Source of the DNA: an uncultured Lachnospiraceae bacterium
Lineage (GTDB): Bacteria; Bacillota; Clostridia; Lachnospirales; Lachnospiraceae
Direction of reading: 5' to 3'
Assembly: GCA_902783935.1 (NCBI GenBank)
Contig: CACZTA010000068.1
Location: 1 to 5,835 of the forward strand
DNA: 5,835 nt
The notes beneath the pieces are model-generated. The model did no database searches. It was not told where the DNA came from and saw nothing but the letters and a program-made list of their open reading frames with translations. Shown in pieces: positions 1 to 5,506 of this stretch (positions are counted from its first letter, which is position 1; each line of letters begins with the position of its first letter). The position numbers were made by a program, and so were the translations under genes.

Positions 1-2
1 GG

Positions 3-1763
3 CTCGGCGCCCACGCGCGGACAGTTATGCTTCTGGGTATCCTGCTGGTGCTGGATACCGTTCTCCTGTTTTTCTTCCTGCGGGCCGGCCGCAGCTGGAA
101 GATGGACATCAAGTGGATTCTGATCCTGCTGATCGTGGACTTTCTGCTGGTCTTTCAGCTGCTTCCGCTAATCTGGCTGGTCGTCAGAGCCTTCTTCCCC
201 GACGGGCATTTCAGCCTGAAGATTTTTGCCCGCCTTTATACGTATAAAATGAACCGGGAGGCGATCAGGAATACGCTGATTGCCGCCAGCTGTACAATGG
301 CAGCCGGCACATTCATCGCGTTTCCTCTGGCCTGGCTCGTCGGCAGGACAAACCTGTACGGACGGAAGTTCTTCCGTTCGCTTTTCGTGCTCACCTATAT
401 GGTGCCTCCGTATGTCGGCGCCATGGCCTGGCTGCGCCTTCTGAATAAAAATGTGGGGACCATCAATCTGGTGCTCCGCACCATTTTTCATCTGAATGTC
501 GCCCAGGGACCGCTGAACATCTATTCTCTCGGCGGCATGATCTGGGTAATGACCACCTTTTATTATCCCTACGCTTTTATAACGATTTCGCGTGCTATGG
601 AAAAGATGGATCCGACACTGGAGGAGGCCTCCAGGATATCCGGAGCCGGTTCCCTGGCGACCGTAATCCGCATTACGCTCCCGGTCATGAGGCCGTCAAT
701 TATTGCCGGTGCTCTGCTTGTTTTTATCGGGGCCGCCAGCTGCTACGGCATACCGTCCATCATCGGTGCACCCGGTAATGTCCATACGGTTACAACGCGG
801 ATTAATAAGTACTACGGACTCGGTGCCGGCGGAATTAATGACGCCACGGGCCTGGCGGTCTTCCTGGTTCTGATCGCGCTCCTCGTGCTTTACCTGTCGG
901 ATATCGTTATTGCGAAGAGGCAGTATATAACGGTCTCAGGGAAATCCGTCAATCCGAATGTCGTGGATCTCGGAAAATGGAGGCTGCTGCTCACGCTGTG
1001 CGTGTCCCTTTTTGCGGTCATTGCGGTGGTCATTCCGTTTGTTACGATTATTGCGACATCTTTTAAGACGGATGTCGGAAAAACACTTATCACTGAAGGG
1101 AATTTTACGCTGAACCAGTGGAAGGCGCTGATCCGGAAAGAGACGTTTCTGAGTCTTAAGAATTCACTGGTTTTCGGAGCAGTGGCAGCGACTGTCGGTA
1201 TTATCATTTCATGCACCATGAGTTATCTCCTGCAGCGCACAACGATTTTCGGCAGGAAGATACCGGACTTTCTGATCACACTCGGGTCCGGCACTCCGTC
1301 CGTTGTCATTGCCCTCGGCCTGATCATGACGATGCGCGGGCAGTTCGGGATTAACATTTACGGAACGGCGTCGATCCTCATTATTGCATATCTCATCAAA
1401 TACCTGATGATGGGAATGCGGACGGTGGTATCGGCGATGTCGCAGATACATGTGTCGCTGGAGGAATGCTCGCAGATTTCGGGCGCCGGCTGGCTGAAAA
1501 CGATGCTCAGGATTACCGGACCGCTGATTTTCCCGTCGATTGCCGCGGGGTGGTTCCTGATTTTTATCCCGAGTTTTTATGAGCTTTCGATGACAGCTCT
1601 GCTCTATACGAGGGAGACGCAGACAATCGGCTTTCAGCTTTACCAGTACTGGACATTTACCAGTCAGCCGCAGGCCTGTGCGATGGCAGCCGGCATCCTT
1701 TTAGTGGTCGTGCTTCTTAATTTTGTGATGAACCGGATTACGGGAGGGGAGTTCTCACTCTGA
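3..1763 (+). CDS. Ferric-iron-type ABC transporter permease, two fused permease domains (5' end probably outside window)
   Basis: Inner-membrane permease of an ABC importer, of the AfuB/FbpB type (COG1178), expected to pass Fe(III) or a related metal complex from a binding protein into the cytoplasm. Numbering from the ATG at 27 gives 578 residues and about a dozen hydrophobic segments in two halves. Each half carries an EAA loop that docks on the ATPase: EEASRISGAG at residues 199-208 and EECSQISGAG at 479-488. The two copies show the internal duplication. The frame has no stop upstream to base 3, and the ATG at 27 has no Shine-Dalgarno. Residues 1-18 already form a membrane segment before the usual first helix (about 30-55). 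I therefore infer that the gene starts left of the window, although starts at 27 or 102 cannot be excluded. The ATPase gene follows 122 bp downstream. Family assignment is firm; substrate is inferred. Confidence 0.9.
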   Translation, partial: LGAHARTVMLLGILLVLDTVLLFFFLRAGRSWKMDIKWILILLIVDFLLVFQLLPLIWLVVRAFFPDGHFSLKIFARLYTYKMNREAIRNTLIAASCTMAAGTFIAFPLAWLVGRTNLYGRKFFRSLFVLTYMVPPYVGAMAWLRLLNKNVGTINLVLRTIFHLNVAQGPLNIYSLGGMIWVMTTFYYPYAFITISRAMEKMDPTLEEASRISGAGSLATVIRITLPVMRPSIIAGALLVFIGAASCYGIPSIIGAPGNVHTVTTRINKYYGLGAGGINDATGLAVFLVLIALLVLYLSDIVIAKRQYITVSGKSVNPNVVDLGKWRLLLTLCVSLFAVIAVVIPFVTIIATSFKTDVGKTLITEGNFTLNQWKALIRKETFLSLKNSLVFGAVAATVGIIISCTMSYLLQRTTIFGRKIPDFLITLGSGTPSVVIALGLIMTMRGQFGINIYGTASILIIAYLIKYLMMGMRTVVSAMSQIHVSLEECSQISGAGWLKTMLRITGPLIFPSIAAGWFLIFIPSFYELSMTALLYTRETQTIGFQLYQYWTFTSQPQACAMAAGILLVVVLLNFVMNRITGGEFSL

Positions 1764-1765
1764 GA

Positions 1766-1785
1766 CCCTCATTTTATCCTGAGGG
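1766..1785 (+). other. Small intercistronic hairpin between permease and ATPase genes
   Basis: CCCTCA (1766-1771) and TGAGGG (1780-1785) form a perfect 6-bp stem with an 8-nt loop, starting 3 nt after the permease stop codon. No T-tract follows, so it is not a convincing terminator. It could stabilise the 3' end of the permease message or tune the ratio of permease to ATPase. Function is inferred; the pairing is visible. Confidence 0.45.
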
Positions 1786-1870
1786 ATAAGCACCCGTTCC
1801 GGCAGTCGGAGCAGATAAAAATATACGCACCCCGCGGACCGTGTCAGGCACCCCGGGGCAGGCTGAATAC

Positions 1871-1877
1871 GGGAGGA
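1871..1877 (+). promoter_or_regulatory. Ribosome binding site that fixes the ATPase start
   Basis: GGGAGGA lies 8 nt before the ATG at 1886. This favours that start over the in-frame GTG at 1841, which has no purine-rich site upstream and would add 15 residues not expected in the family. Confidence 0.8.
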
Positions 1878-1885
1878 ACCGCTTT

Positions 1886-2959
1886 ATGTCCAGCGTGACG
1901 CTCAGAAACCTGACCAAGAGTTACGGGAATGCCCTGGTTCTGAAGGAATTTAATGATGTTTTTGAGGATGGTGAGTTCGTGACGCTTCTGGGTCCGTCCG
2001 GCTGCGGAAAAACCACCATGCTGCGCATGATTGCCGGCTTTGAGATACCGACGGGCGGAGAAATCTGGCTCGGGGACAGGCTTGTCTCGGGAGAAAAAGC
2101 ATTTGTCCCGCCGGAGCACAGGGATATCGGGATGGTTTTCCAGTCTTATGCCGTCTGGCCGCATATGACTGTGTATGAGAATGTGATCTACCCGCTCAAG
2201 ATCCGGAAAACAGATAAGAACGAGATAAAAAGGAAGGCGGACCATATTCTTGAGGTGGTACATCTGACCCAATACAGGGACCGCCTGCCTTCCCAGCTTT
2301 CCGGAGGCCAGCAGCAGAGAGTTGCGCTGGCAAGGGCGCTGCTCGCGGAACCGGGACTTATGCTCCTTGACGAGCCTCTCTCCAACCTGGATGCAAAGCT
2401 CCGTGAATCCATGCGCTTTGAGATCAAGGAAATCACAAAAGAGCTGGGGATTACCGTTGTCTATGTGACACATGACCAGATGGAAGCCATGGCCATGAGC
2501 GACAGGATTTTTCTCATCAATAATGGTGTGGTTCAGCAGTCGGGATCTCCTGACGAGATCTATAATCATCCCGTAAATCCGTTTGTTGCGGATTTCCTCG
2601 GTAAAGTTGATTTCTTCAGAGGGACTGCCGGAAACGGAAAGATCCGGATTGAGGACTGGAAGGCGGACCTGCCGTATCCGGACATGAAAAAAACCGGCTC
2701 CCTGGAACTGGCGATCCGTCCGGAGAATATACTGATCAGGAAAGACGGCGAAGGAATCAGGGGTGTGATCACAAGGATTTATTATCTCGGCGACACCTGT
2801 GACTGCAGAATCCGTGTGGGGGATGCCGAGGTGCGCGCCATTACGGACGGATACAGTTACCGTTTTCTTCATGAAGGAGATGAGGTTACCCTCCATGTGA
2901 GGGAATTCCATGTATTTGATGAAACAGATATGGCGGATGAGCTGAAGATTCTCACATAA
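1886..2959 (+). CDS. ABC transporter ATP-binding protein, ferric iron/polyamine (FbpC/PotA) type with TOBE domain
   Basis: Cytoplasmic ATPase that powers the upstream permease. It has 357 residues, normal for FbpC/PotA proteins (about 350). Visible motifs are Walker A GPSGCGKTT (36-44), Q-loop Q86 in FQSYAVWPHMTV, signature LSGGQQQR (138-145), Walker B ending in D162-E163, the D-loop just after it, and switch His H196 in VTHDQ. All catalytic residues are present. From about residue 235 (FLGKVDFF) to the end is a TOBE-type regulatory/substrate domain, including the AIRPENI segment typical of the family. The start at 1886 is chosen for its ribosome site. The gene lies 122 bp after the permease in the same direction, probably in one operon. 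A promoter and an intrinsic terminator lie downstream. The family is certain; iron as substrate is likely by association with an AfuB-type permease, but polyamine, thiamine or phosphonate relatives share this ATPase class. Confidence 0.93.
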   Translation: MSSVTLRNLTKSYGNALVLKEFNDVFEDGEFVTLLGPSGCGKTTMLRMIAGFEIPTGGEIWLGDRLVSGEKAFVPPEHRDIGMVFQSYAVWPHMTVYENVIYPLKIRKTDKNEIKRKADHILEVVHLTQYRDRLPSQLSGGQQQRVALARALLAEPGLMLLDEPLSNLDAKLRESMRFEIKEITKELGITVVYVTHDQMEAMAMSDRIFLINNGVVQQSGSPDEIYNHPVNPFVADFLGKVDFFRGTAGNGKIRIEDWKADLPYPDMKKTGSLELAIRPENILIRKDGEGIRGVITRIYYLGDTCDCRIRVGDAEVRAITDGYSYRFLHEGDEVTLHVREFHVFDETDMADELKILT

Positions 2960-2969
2960 TAACGACTAC

Positions 2970-2998
2970 TGGACAGAAGAGCCGGAGTTGACTATAAT
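2970..2998 (+). promoter_or_regulatory. Sigma-A/sigma-70 promoter
   Basis: The -35 TGGACA (2970-2975, 5/6 match) is separated by exactly 17 bp from a perfect -10 TATAAT (2993-2998), predicting a start near 3005. It begins 10 bp after the ATPase stop codon and points toward the G3E GTPase gene. It is the best promoter in the window. An imperfect dyad, AGTT (2986-2989) with AACT (3002-3005), flanks the -10 and could be an operator, but it is weak. Confidence 0.75.
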
Positions 2999-3023
2999 CG
3001 TAACTGGTCAGGCACTGCGCGGG

Positions 3024-3059
3024 ATGCCGCGCGGGGCAGCAGAAGGAAAAGTGTTCTGA
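3024..3059 (+). CDS. Possible 11-codon leader peptide
   Basis: An ATG at 3024 opens a frame encoding MPRGAAEGKVF and stops at TGA 3057-3059, one base before the terminator hairpin. A ribosome paused at that stop would cover the 5' arm of the terminator (3064-3071), the layout expected of translation-coupled attenuation. Against it, there is no good Shine-Dalgarno, the ATG sits in the loop of a GC-rich hairpin, and the peptide has no run of one regulatory amino acid. Speculative. Confidence 0.2.
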   Translation: MPRGAAEGKVF

Positions 3060-3060
3060 G

Positions 3061-3091
3061 AAAGGCTCCGGGTCTGATCCGGAGTCTTTTT
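3061..3091 (+). terminator. Rho-independent terminator or attenuator ahead of the G3E GTPase gene
   Basis: GGCTCCGG (3064-3071) pairs with CCGGAGTC (3079-3086), 8 bp including one G-U, around a 7-nt loop. Five Ts follow (3087-3091), and AAA at 3061-3063 can extend the stem. It would end read-through from the ABC operon and also most transcripts from the promoter at 2970-2998. The next start codon is only 61 nt downstream, which suggests regulated read-through. Confidence 0.8.
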
Positions 3092-3134
3092 ACCGCTTAT
3101 AAATCTTGAAGGATGTATCCTGCGGGGTACATGG

Positions 3135-3148
3135 AAAGGAGCAGAGGA
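3135..3148 (+). promoter_or_regulatory. Ribosome binding region that fixes the G3E GTPase start
   Basis: AAAGGAG (3135-3141) lies 10 nt, and AGAGGA (3143-3148) lies 3 nt, before the ATG at 3152. Together they support that start over in-frame ATGs at 3113 and 3131. The protein from 3152 begins MTKVDIISGFLGAGKTT, the normal N-terminus of the family. Confidence 0.7.
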
Positions 3149-3151
3149 AAG

Positions 3152-4327
3152 ATGACGAAAGTTGATATTATTTCCGGATTTCTCGGAGCCGGAAAGACGA
3201 CGCTGATCAGACAGCTGATTAAGGAAGCATTTCAGGGACAGCAGATTGTCCTGATTGAAAATGAATTCGGTGAAATCGGTATAGACGGCGGCTTTCTGAA
3301 AGATGCAGGGATTGAGATCAGGGAAATGAATTCAGGCTGTATCTGCTGTTCGCTGGTGGGGGACTTCGGTGAGGCGCTCTGCGAAGTGACGAAGCAGTAT
3401 CATCCGGACCGCATCATTATTGAGCCGTCAGGCGTCGGAAAGCTGTCAGATGTGATCCATGCCGTCGAAAAAGTGAAAGATGAGGCCGGCATTGTCATTA
3501 ATTCGGCAACGACCGTTGTCGACGTGCTGAAGTGCAAAATGTACCTGAAGAACTTCGGCGAATTCTTTAAAAACCAGGTGGAGTCCGCCGGCACGGTTAT
3601 CCTCAGCAGGACAGACACGGAGAAAGCAGATGAAAAGAAAATCAGTGAAGCTTATGAACTTCTCCGCGCCCTGAATCCGGATGCCGCAATTATCACTACA
3701 CCCGCGGGGGAACTCGGGGCGAAGAAGATCCTCGATACCATCGAAGGGATCCGGATCGATCTCTCGAAGCTGCCGGAGCCTCATGAACATCACCATCATG
3801 ATGACGAAGATGAGGAGCACGGACATGAGCATCATCATCACCACGATCATGACGATGACGAGGATGAGGAGCACGGGCATGAGCATCATCACCATCACCA
3901 CGATCATGATGATGACGAGGATGAGGAGCACGGGCATGAGCATCATCACCATCACCACGACCATGATGATGACGAGGATGAGGAGCACGGGCATGAACAT
4001 CATCACCATCATGATCATCACGGACATCATCACCATGATCATGATGCGGATGAAATTTTTACAAGCTGGGGTAGGGAAACTGTCAGGAAGTATACGAAAG
4101 AACAGATCAGCGGCATCCTCGATGCACTGGCCGATGAGGGCACTTACGGCGTTGTTCTCCGTGCCAAGGGCATGGTCCCGGCAGAAGACGGCACATGGAT
4201 CTATTTTGACATGGTGCCCGGCGAGACGGATATCCGCGAAGGCGCTCCTGAATATACCGGCCGGCTGTGTGTGATCGGCGCGGAGCTCCGTGAAGACAAG
4301 GTCGCCGAACTGTTCGGCTTATCCTGA
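3152..4327 (+). CDS. G3E-family (COG0523/CobW-type) GTPase metallochaperone with a very large His/Asp/Glu repeat insert
   Basis: Cytoplasmic P-loop GTPase expected to bind a transition metal and deliver it to a client enzyme, like YciC/ZagA, YjiA and ZNG1. It has 391 residues. Motifs are Walker A GFLGAGKT (9-16), ENEFGEIGID in the switch region, the metal-binding CxCC as C63-I-C65-C66, IIEPSG around E91, and a base-recognition-like SRTD (152-155) in place of NKxD. Residues 211-298 contain only His (45), Asp/Glu (38) and Gly (5). Residues about 299-391 form a CobW_C domain (VVLRAKG, then GRLCVIGAEL). Many COG0523 proteins have a His stretch at this place, but this one is long and formed from tandem units. 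Upstream are a promoter, a leader and a terminator; downstream is a second G3E-like gene behind a terminator. I saw no Zur box. Zinc is the likeliest metal, but Ni, Co or Fe cannot be excluded. Confidence 0.93.
   Translation: MTKVDIISGFLGAGKTTLIRQLIKEAFQGQQIVLIENEFGEIGIDGGFLKDAGIEIREMNSGCICCSLVGDFGEALCEVTKQYHPDRIIIEPSGVGKLSDVIHAVEKVKDEAGIVINSATTVVDVLKCKMYLKNFGEFFKNQVESAGTVILSRTDTEKADEKKISEAYELLRALNPDAAIITTPAGELGAKKILDTIEGIRIDLSKLPEPHEHHHHDDEDEEHGHEHHHHHDHDDDEDEEHGHEHHHHHHDHDDDEDEEHGHEHHHHHHDHDDDEDEEHGHEHHHHHDHHGHHHHDHDADEIFTSWGRETVRKYTKEQISGILDALADEGTYGVVLRAKGMVPAEDGTWIYFDMVPGETDIREGAPEYTGRLCVIGAELREDKVAELFGLS
3800..4018 (+). repeat. In-frame tandem repeat of about 57 bp encoding His/Asp/Glu-rich units
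   Basis: Four head-to-tail units: 3800-3850 (51 bp, 17 residues), 3851-3907 (57 bp), 3908-3964 (57 bp) and 3965-4018 (54 bp, 18 residues). The full unit reads DDDEDEEHGHEHHHHHHDH. Units 2 and 3 differ at only two silent positions, so the duplication is recent or kept uniform by slippage or recombination. Length differences are whole codons, mostly one or two His or Asp, so the frame is preserved. His-rich flanks extend the block to 3782-4045. Confidence 0.95.
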
Positions 4328-4341
4328 AAAAGGATTCTGAC

Positions 4342-4376
4342 TGCGATCCCCGCCCTGCGGGGATGCGCGTTTTCTT
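4342..4376 (+). terminator. Partial intrinsic terminator between the two G3E genes
   Basis: ATCCCCGC (4346-4353) and GCGGGGAT (4357-4364) pair perfectly around a CCT loop. Letting G4365 bulge, GCG (4343-4345) pairs with CGC (4366-4368). TTTTCTT (4370-4376) follows. The next ribosome site begins at 4379. No clear promoter lies between the genes, so the downstream gene is probably expressed by read-through at a lower level than the first. Confidence 0.7.
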
Positions 4377-4378
4377 AC

Positions 4379-4386
4379 AGAGGTGA
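4379..4386 (+). promoter_or_regulatory. Ribosome binding site that fixes the second G3E-like start
   Basis: AGAGGTGA lies 5 nt before the ATG at 4392. The alternative in-frame GTG at 4383 is inside this ribosome site, so it cannot be the start. Confidence 0.8.
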
Positions 4387-4391
4387 CTGTT

Positions 4392-5351
4392 ATGGCAGAA
4401 GAAGACAACATTCTTGTTCCGGTATATCTGATTACGGGATTTCTGGAGAGCGGAAAGACCACGTTCCTGAAGAAGGTTGTGAGCCAGCGCTATTTCCAGA
4501 TCCCCGAAATAACGCTGGTCATAAGCTGTGAACAGGGCGAAGAGGAATACGATGACCGGGAGCTCGCGCGTTACCGCACGGTTGAGACGGACATCGAAGA
4601 CCGGGAAGACCTCACTTATGAGAAACTGATGGAATTCGAAGGCGAAGCCCATCCCGGGCGGGTCATGATTGAACTGAACCCGCTCTGGGGCGTGAAGCAG
4701 TTCCGGGAGATGCGCCTGCCGGAAGGCTGGGGCGTCGTCCAGCAGGTCGTGACGGTCGATGCGGGAACGTATGCGGTATACCGCACGAATATGAAATCTC
4801 TTTTCTCCGAGATGTTTACCAATGCGGATCTCGTTATTTTCAACCGCTGTACGCAAGGGATGCCGCTGGCTGATTTCAGGCGTGGCATCAAGGTGACGAA
4901 TCCGGCATGCGAAGTGGCTTTCGGGGATATGGAAGGGGAGATGATCGATCTTTTCGAGGATACGGTCCCGTATGATCTGGAAGCGGATGTCATAAAAATT
5001 GAAGATATTGACTACGGCATTTTCTATGTGGATCTCCGGGATCATCCGGAGCGCTACGACGGTAAGATGGTCTCTTTCAGGGGAAAGGTGCAGAAAACCA
5101 GATCGATGGGCGGAAAATATTTTGCGCTCGGCTGGAATGCCATGACGTGCTGCGCCGATGATATCCAGTTTATCGGGTATATATGCAGCAGCCCGAAAGC
5201 GAGGCTTCTCGGAAACGGTTCCTGGATTGAGATTACGGCAAAATGCGAGATCCGTCATATGACGGCGTACAGGGGCAGGGGACCTGTCTTTAAAGTAACG
5301 GAGATGAAATCCGTCCAGGCGCCGGAATCGGATCTGGTTTATTTCAACTGA
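4392..5351 (+). CDS. Divergent G3E/CobW-like P-loop protein fused to a DUF1980 (YcgQ)-like C-terminal domain
   Basis: The protein has 319 residues. The N-terminal half is a G3E-like nucleotide-binding domain: ITGFLESGKTT with Walker A at 16-23, EQGEEEYD where ENEFGEIGID is expected, MIELNP around E94 in place of IIEPSG, and FNRCTQ (N151-R152-C153-T154) where NKxD is expected. The CxCC metal motif is absent. From about 207 to 319 there is no CobW_C. Instead YGIFYVDLRDHPERYDGK, MTCCADD (C253-C254) and a following beta-rich stretch (WIEITAKCEI) resemble the C-terminal domain of YcgQ/DUF1980 (TIGR03943) proteins, which pair with YraQ/YcgR permeases. The similarity is from memory and not searched. 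The Cys pair may provide a metal site replacing CxCC. The gene follows the canonical G3E GTPase by 64 bp and ends at a strong terminator, suggesting a partner role. Exact function is unknown. Confidence 0.85.
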   Translation: MAEEDNILVPVYLITGFLESGKTTFLKKVVSQRYFQIPEITLVISCEQGEEEYDDRELARYRTVETDIEDREDLTYEKLMEFEGEAHPGRVMIELNPLWGVKQFREMRLPEGWGVVQQVVTVDAGTYAVYRTNMKSLFSEMFTNADLVIFNRCTQGMPLADFRRGIKVTNPACEVAFGDMEGEMIDLFEDTVPYDLEADVIKIEDIDYGIFYVDLRDHPERYDGKMVSFRGKVQKTRSMGGKYFALGWNAMTCCADDIQFIGYICSSPKARLLGNGSWIEITAKCEIRHMTAYRGRGPVFKVTEMKSVQAPESDLVYFN

Positions 5352-5368
5352 TTAAGAATAAGTACAGC

Positions 5369-5402
5369 AACGGGAAGGGTGACAGGCACCCTTCCCGTTT
5401 TT
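5369..5402 (+). terminator. Strong Rho-independent terminator after the second G3E-like gene
   Basis: AACGGGAAGGGTG (5369-5381) pairs perfectly over 13 bp with CACCCTTCCCGTT (5387-5399) around the 5-nt loop ACAGG, with T's from 5398 to 5402 and more after one C. It begins 17 nt after the stop codon and separates the G3E block from the ArsR transcription unit. Confidence 0.95.
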
Positions 5403-5436
5403 CTTTCTGAAGAGGCAAATTTGAGCAATTATCCTG

Positions 5437-5467
5437 TTGACATATACACAATATATGATAATATATT
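5437..5467 (+). promoter_or_regulatory. Promoter of the ArsR/SmtB-family regulator gene
   Basis: A perfect -35 TTGACA (5437-5442) is followed by AT-rich DNA. The -10 is TAATAT (5459-5464, 16-bp spacer) or TATATT (5462-5467, 19-bp spacer). The predicted start is close to 5471, leaving a leader of about 36 nt. The -10 lies inside the first operator, as expected for direct repression. Confidence 0.7.
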
Positions 5468-5472
5468 CATAT
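5453..5472 (+). promoter_or_regulatory. SmtB/CzrA-like operator 1
   Basis: ATATGA (5453-5458), 8 bp, TCATAT (5467-5472) is a perfect inverted repeat. It has the half-sites and spacing of the known SmtB/CzrA operator pattern (ATATGA-N8-TCATAT). It covers the -10 of the promoter, so bound repressor would block RNA polymerase. Autoregulation by the adjacent ArsR protein is inferred. Confidence 0.75.
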
Positions 5473-5488
5473 GAACGAATCGTCATTA
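5469..5488 (+). promoter_or_regulatory. SmtB/CzrA-like operator 2 (degenerate)
   Basis: ATATGA (5469-5474), 8 bp, TCATTA (5483-5488) repeats the arrangement of operator 1 with two mismatches in the right half-site. Its centre is 16 bp downstream of operator 1, the two overlap by 4 bp, and it covers the likely transcription start. Confidence 0.45.
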
Positions 5489-5493
5489 CATGC

Positions 5494-5498
5494 GGAGG
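5494..5498 (+). promoter_or_regulatory. Ribosome binding site that fixes the ArsR-family start
   Basis: GGAGG lies 8 nt before the ATG at 5507. The in-frame ATG at 5471 has no ribosome site and coincides with the predicted transcription start, so it is rejected. Confidence 0.8.
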
Positions 5499-5506
5499 CG
5501 GAACAG

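Larger units (their letters stand above)
3005..3091 (+). ncRNA. Predicted short structured leader RNA or small RNA ending at an intrinsic terminator
   Basis: Transcription from the promoter at 2970-2998 would give about 87 nt before the terminator. The RNA can fold. Bases 3008-3016 pair with 3050-3059 (9 bp with one bulged C and two G-U pairs). Nested inside, GCGCGG (3017-3022) pairs with CCGCGC (3027-3032) around a GATG loop. A purine-rich strand (3033-3049) stays free, and the terminator hairpin follows directly. I recognise no Rfam family with certainty. It is either an attenuator leader for the G3E gene starting at 3152 or a free-standing small RNA. The structure was derived by hand. Confidence 0.4.

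Noticed and set aside
1844..2911. 355-codon open frame on the minus strand
   Set aside because: It lies entirely opposite the ATPase gene with all catalytic motifs intact on the + strand; no family motif or ribosome site supports the antisense frame.
3005..3060. NiCo or cobalamin riboswitch
   Set aside because: CAGGCA followed by a hairpin and GCAGC recalls one side of the NiCo junction, and GCACTG recalls a cobalamin motif, but the remaining arms and conserved boxes are missing and the RNA is too short.
3090..3130. Second promoter with -10 TATAAA at 3098-3103 for the G3E gene
   Set aside because: No acceptable -35 lies 16-18 bp upstream; that position falls in the terminator hairpin.
2980..3151. 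Zur box (TCGTAAT-N-ATTACGA type) before the G3E gene
   Set aside because: Only isolated fragments such as TCGTAA (2998-3003) are present; the inverted partner is missing.
3800..4018. Tandem repeat as a possible CRISPR array
   Set aside because: Units are contiguous with no unique spacers, are in frame and encode a low-complexity protein segment.
3681..4274. 197-codon + strand frame over the His repeats, rich in Met/Ile/Thr
   Set aside because: Its composition is simply the repeat read one frame off; the G3E frame carries conserved domains on both sides.
4107..5258. 383-codon open frame on the minus strand
   Set aside because: It is opposite the 3' end of the first G3E gene and most of the second, crosses their intergenic terminator, and shows no recognisable domain.
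5471..5506. ArsR-family start at ATG 5471
   Set aside because: It lies inside the operators at the predicted transcription start with no ribosome site, whereas ATG 5507 has GGAGG at ideal spacing.
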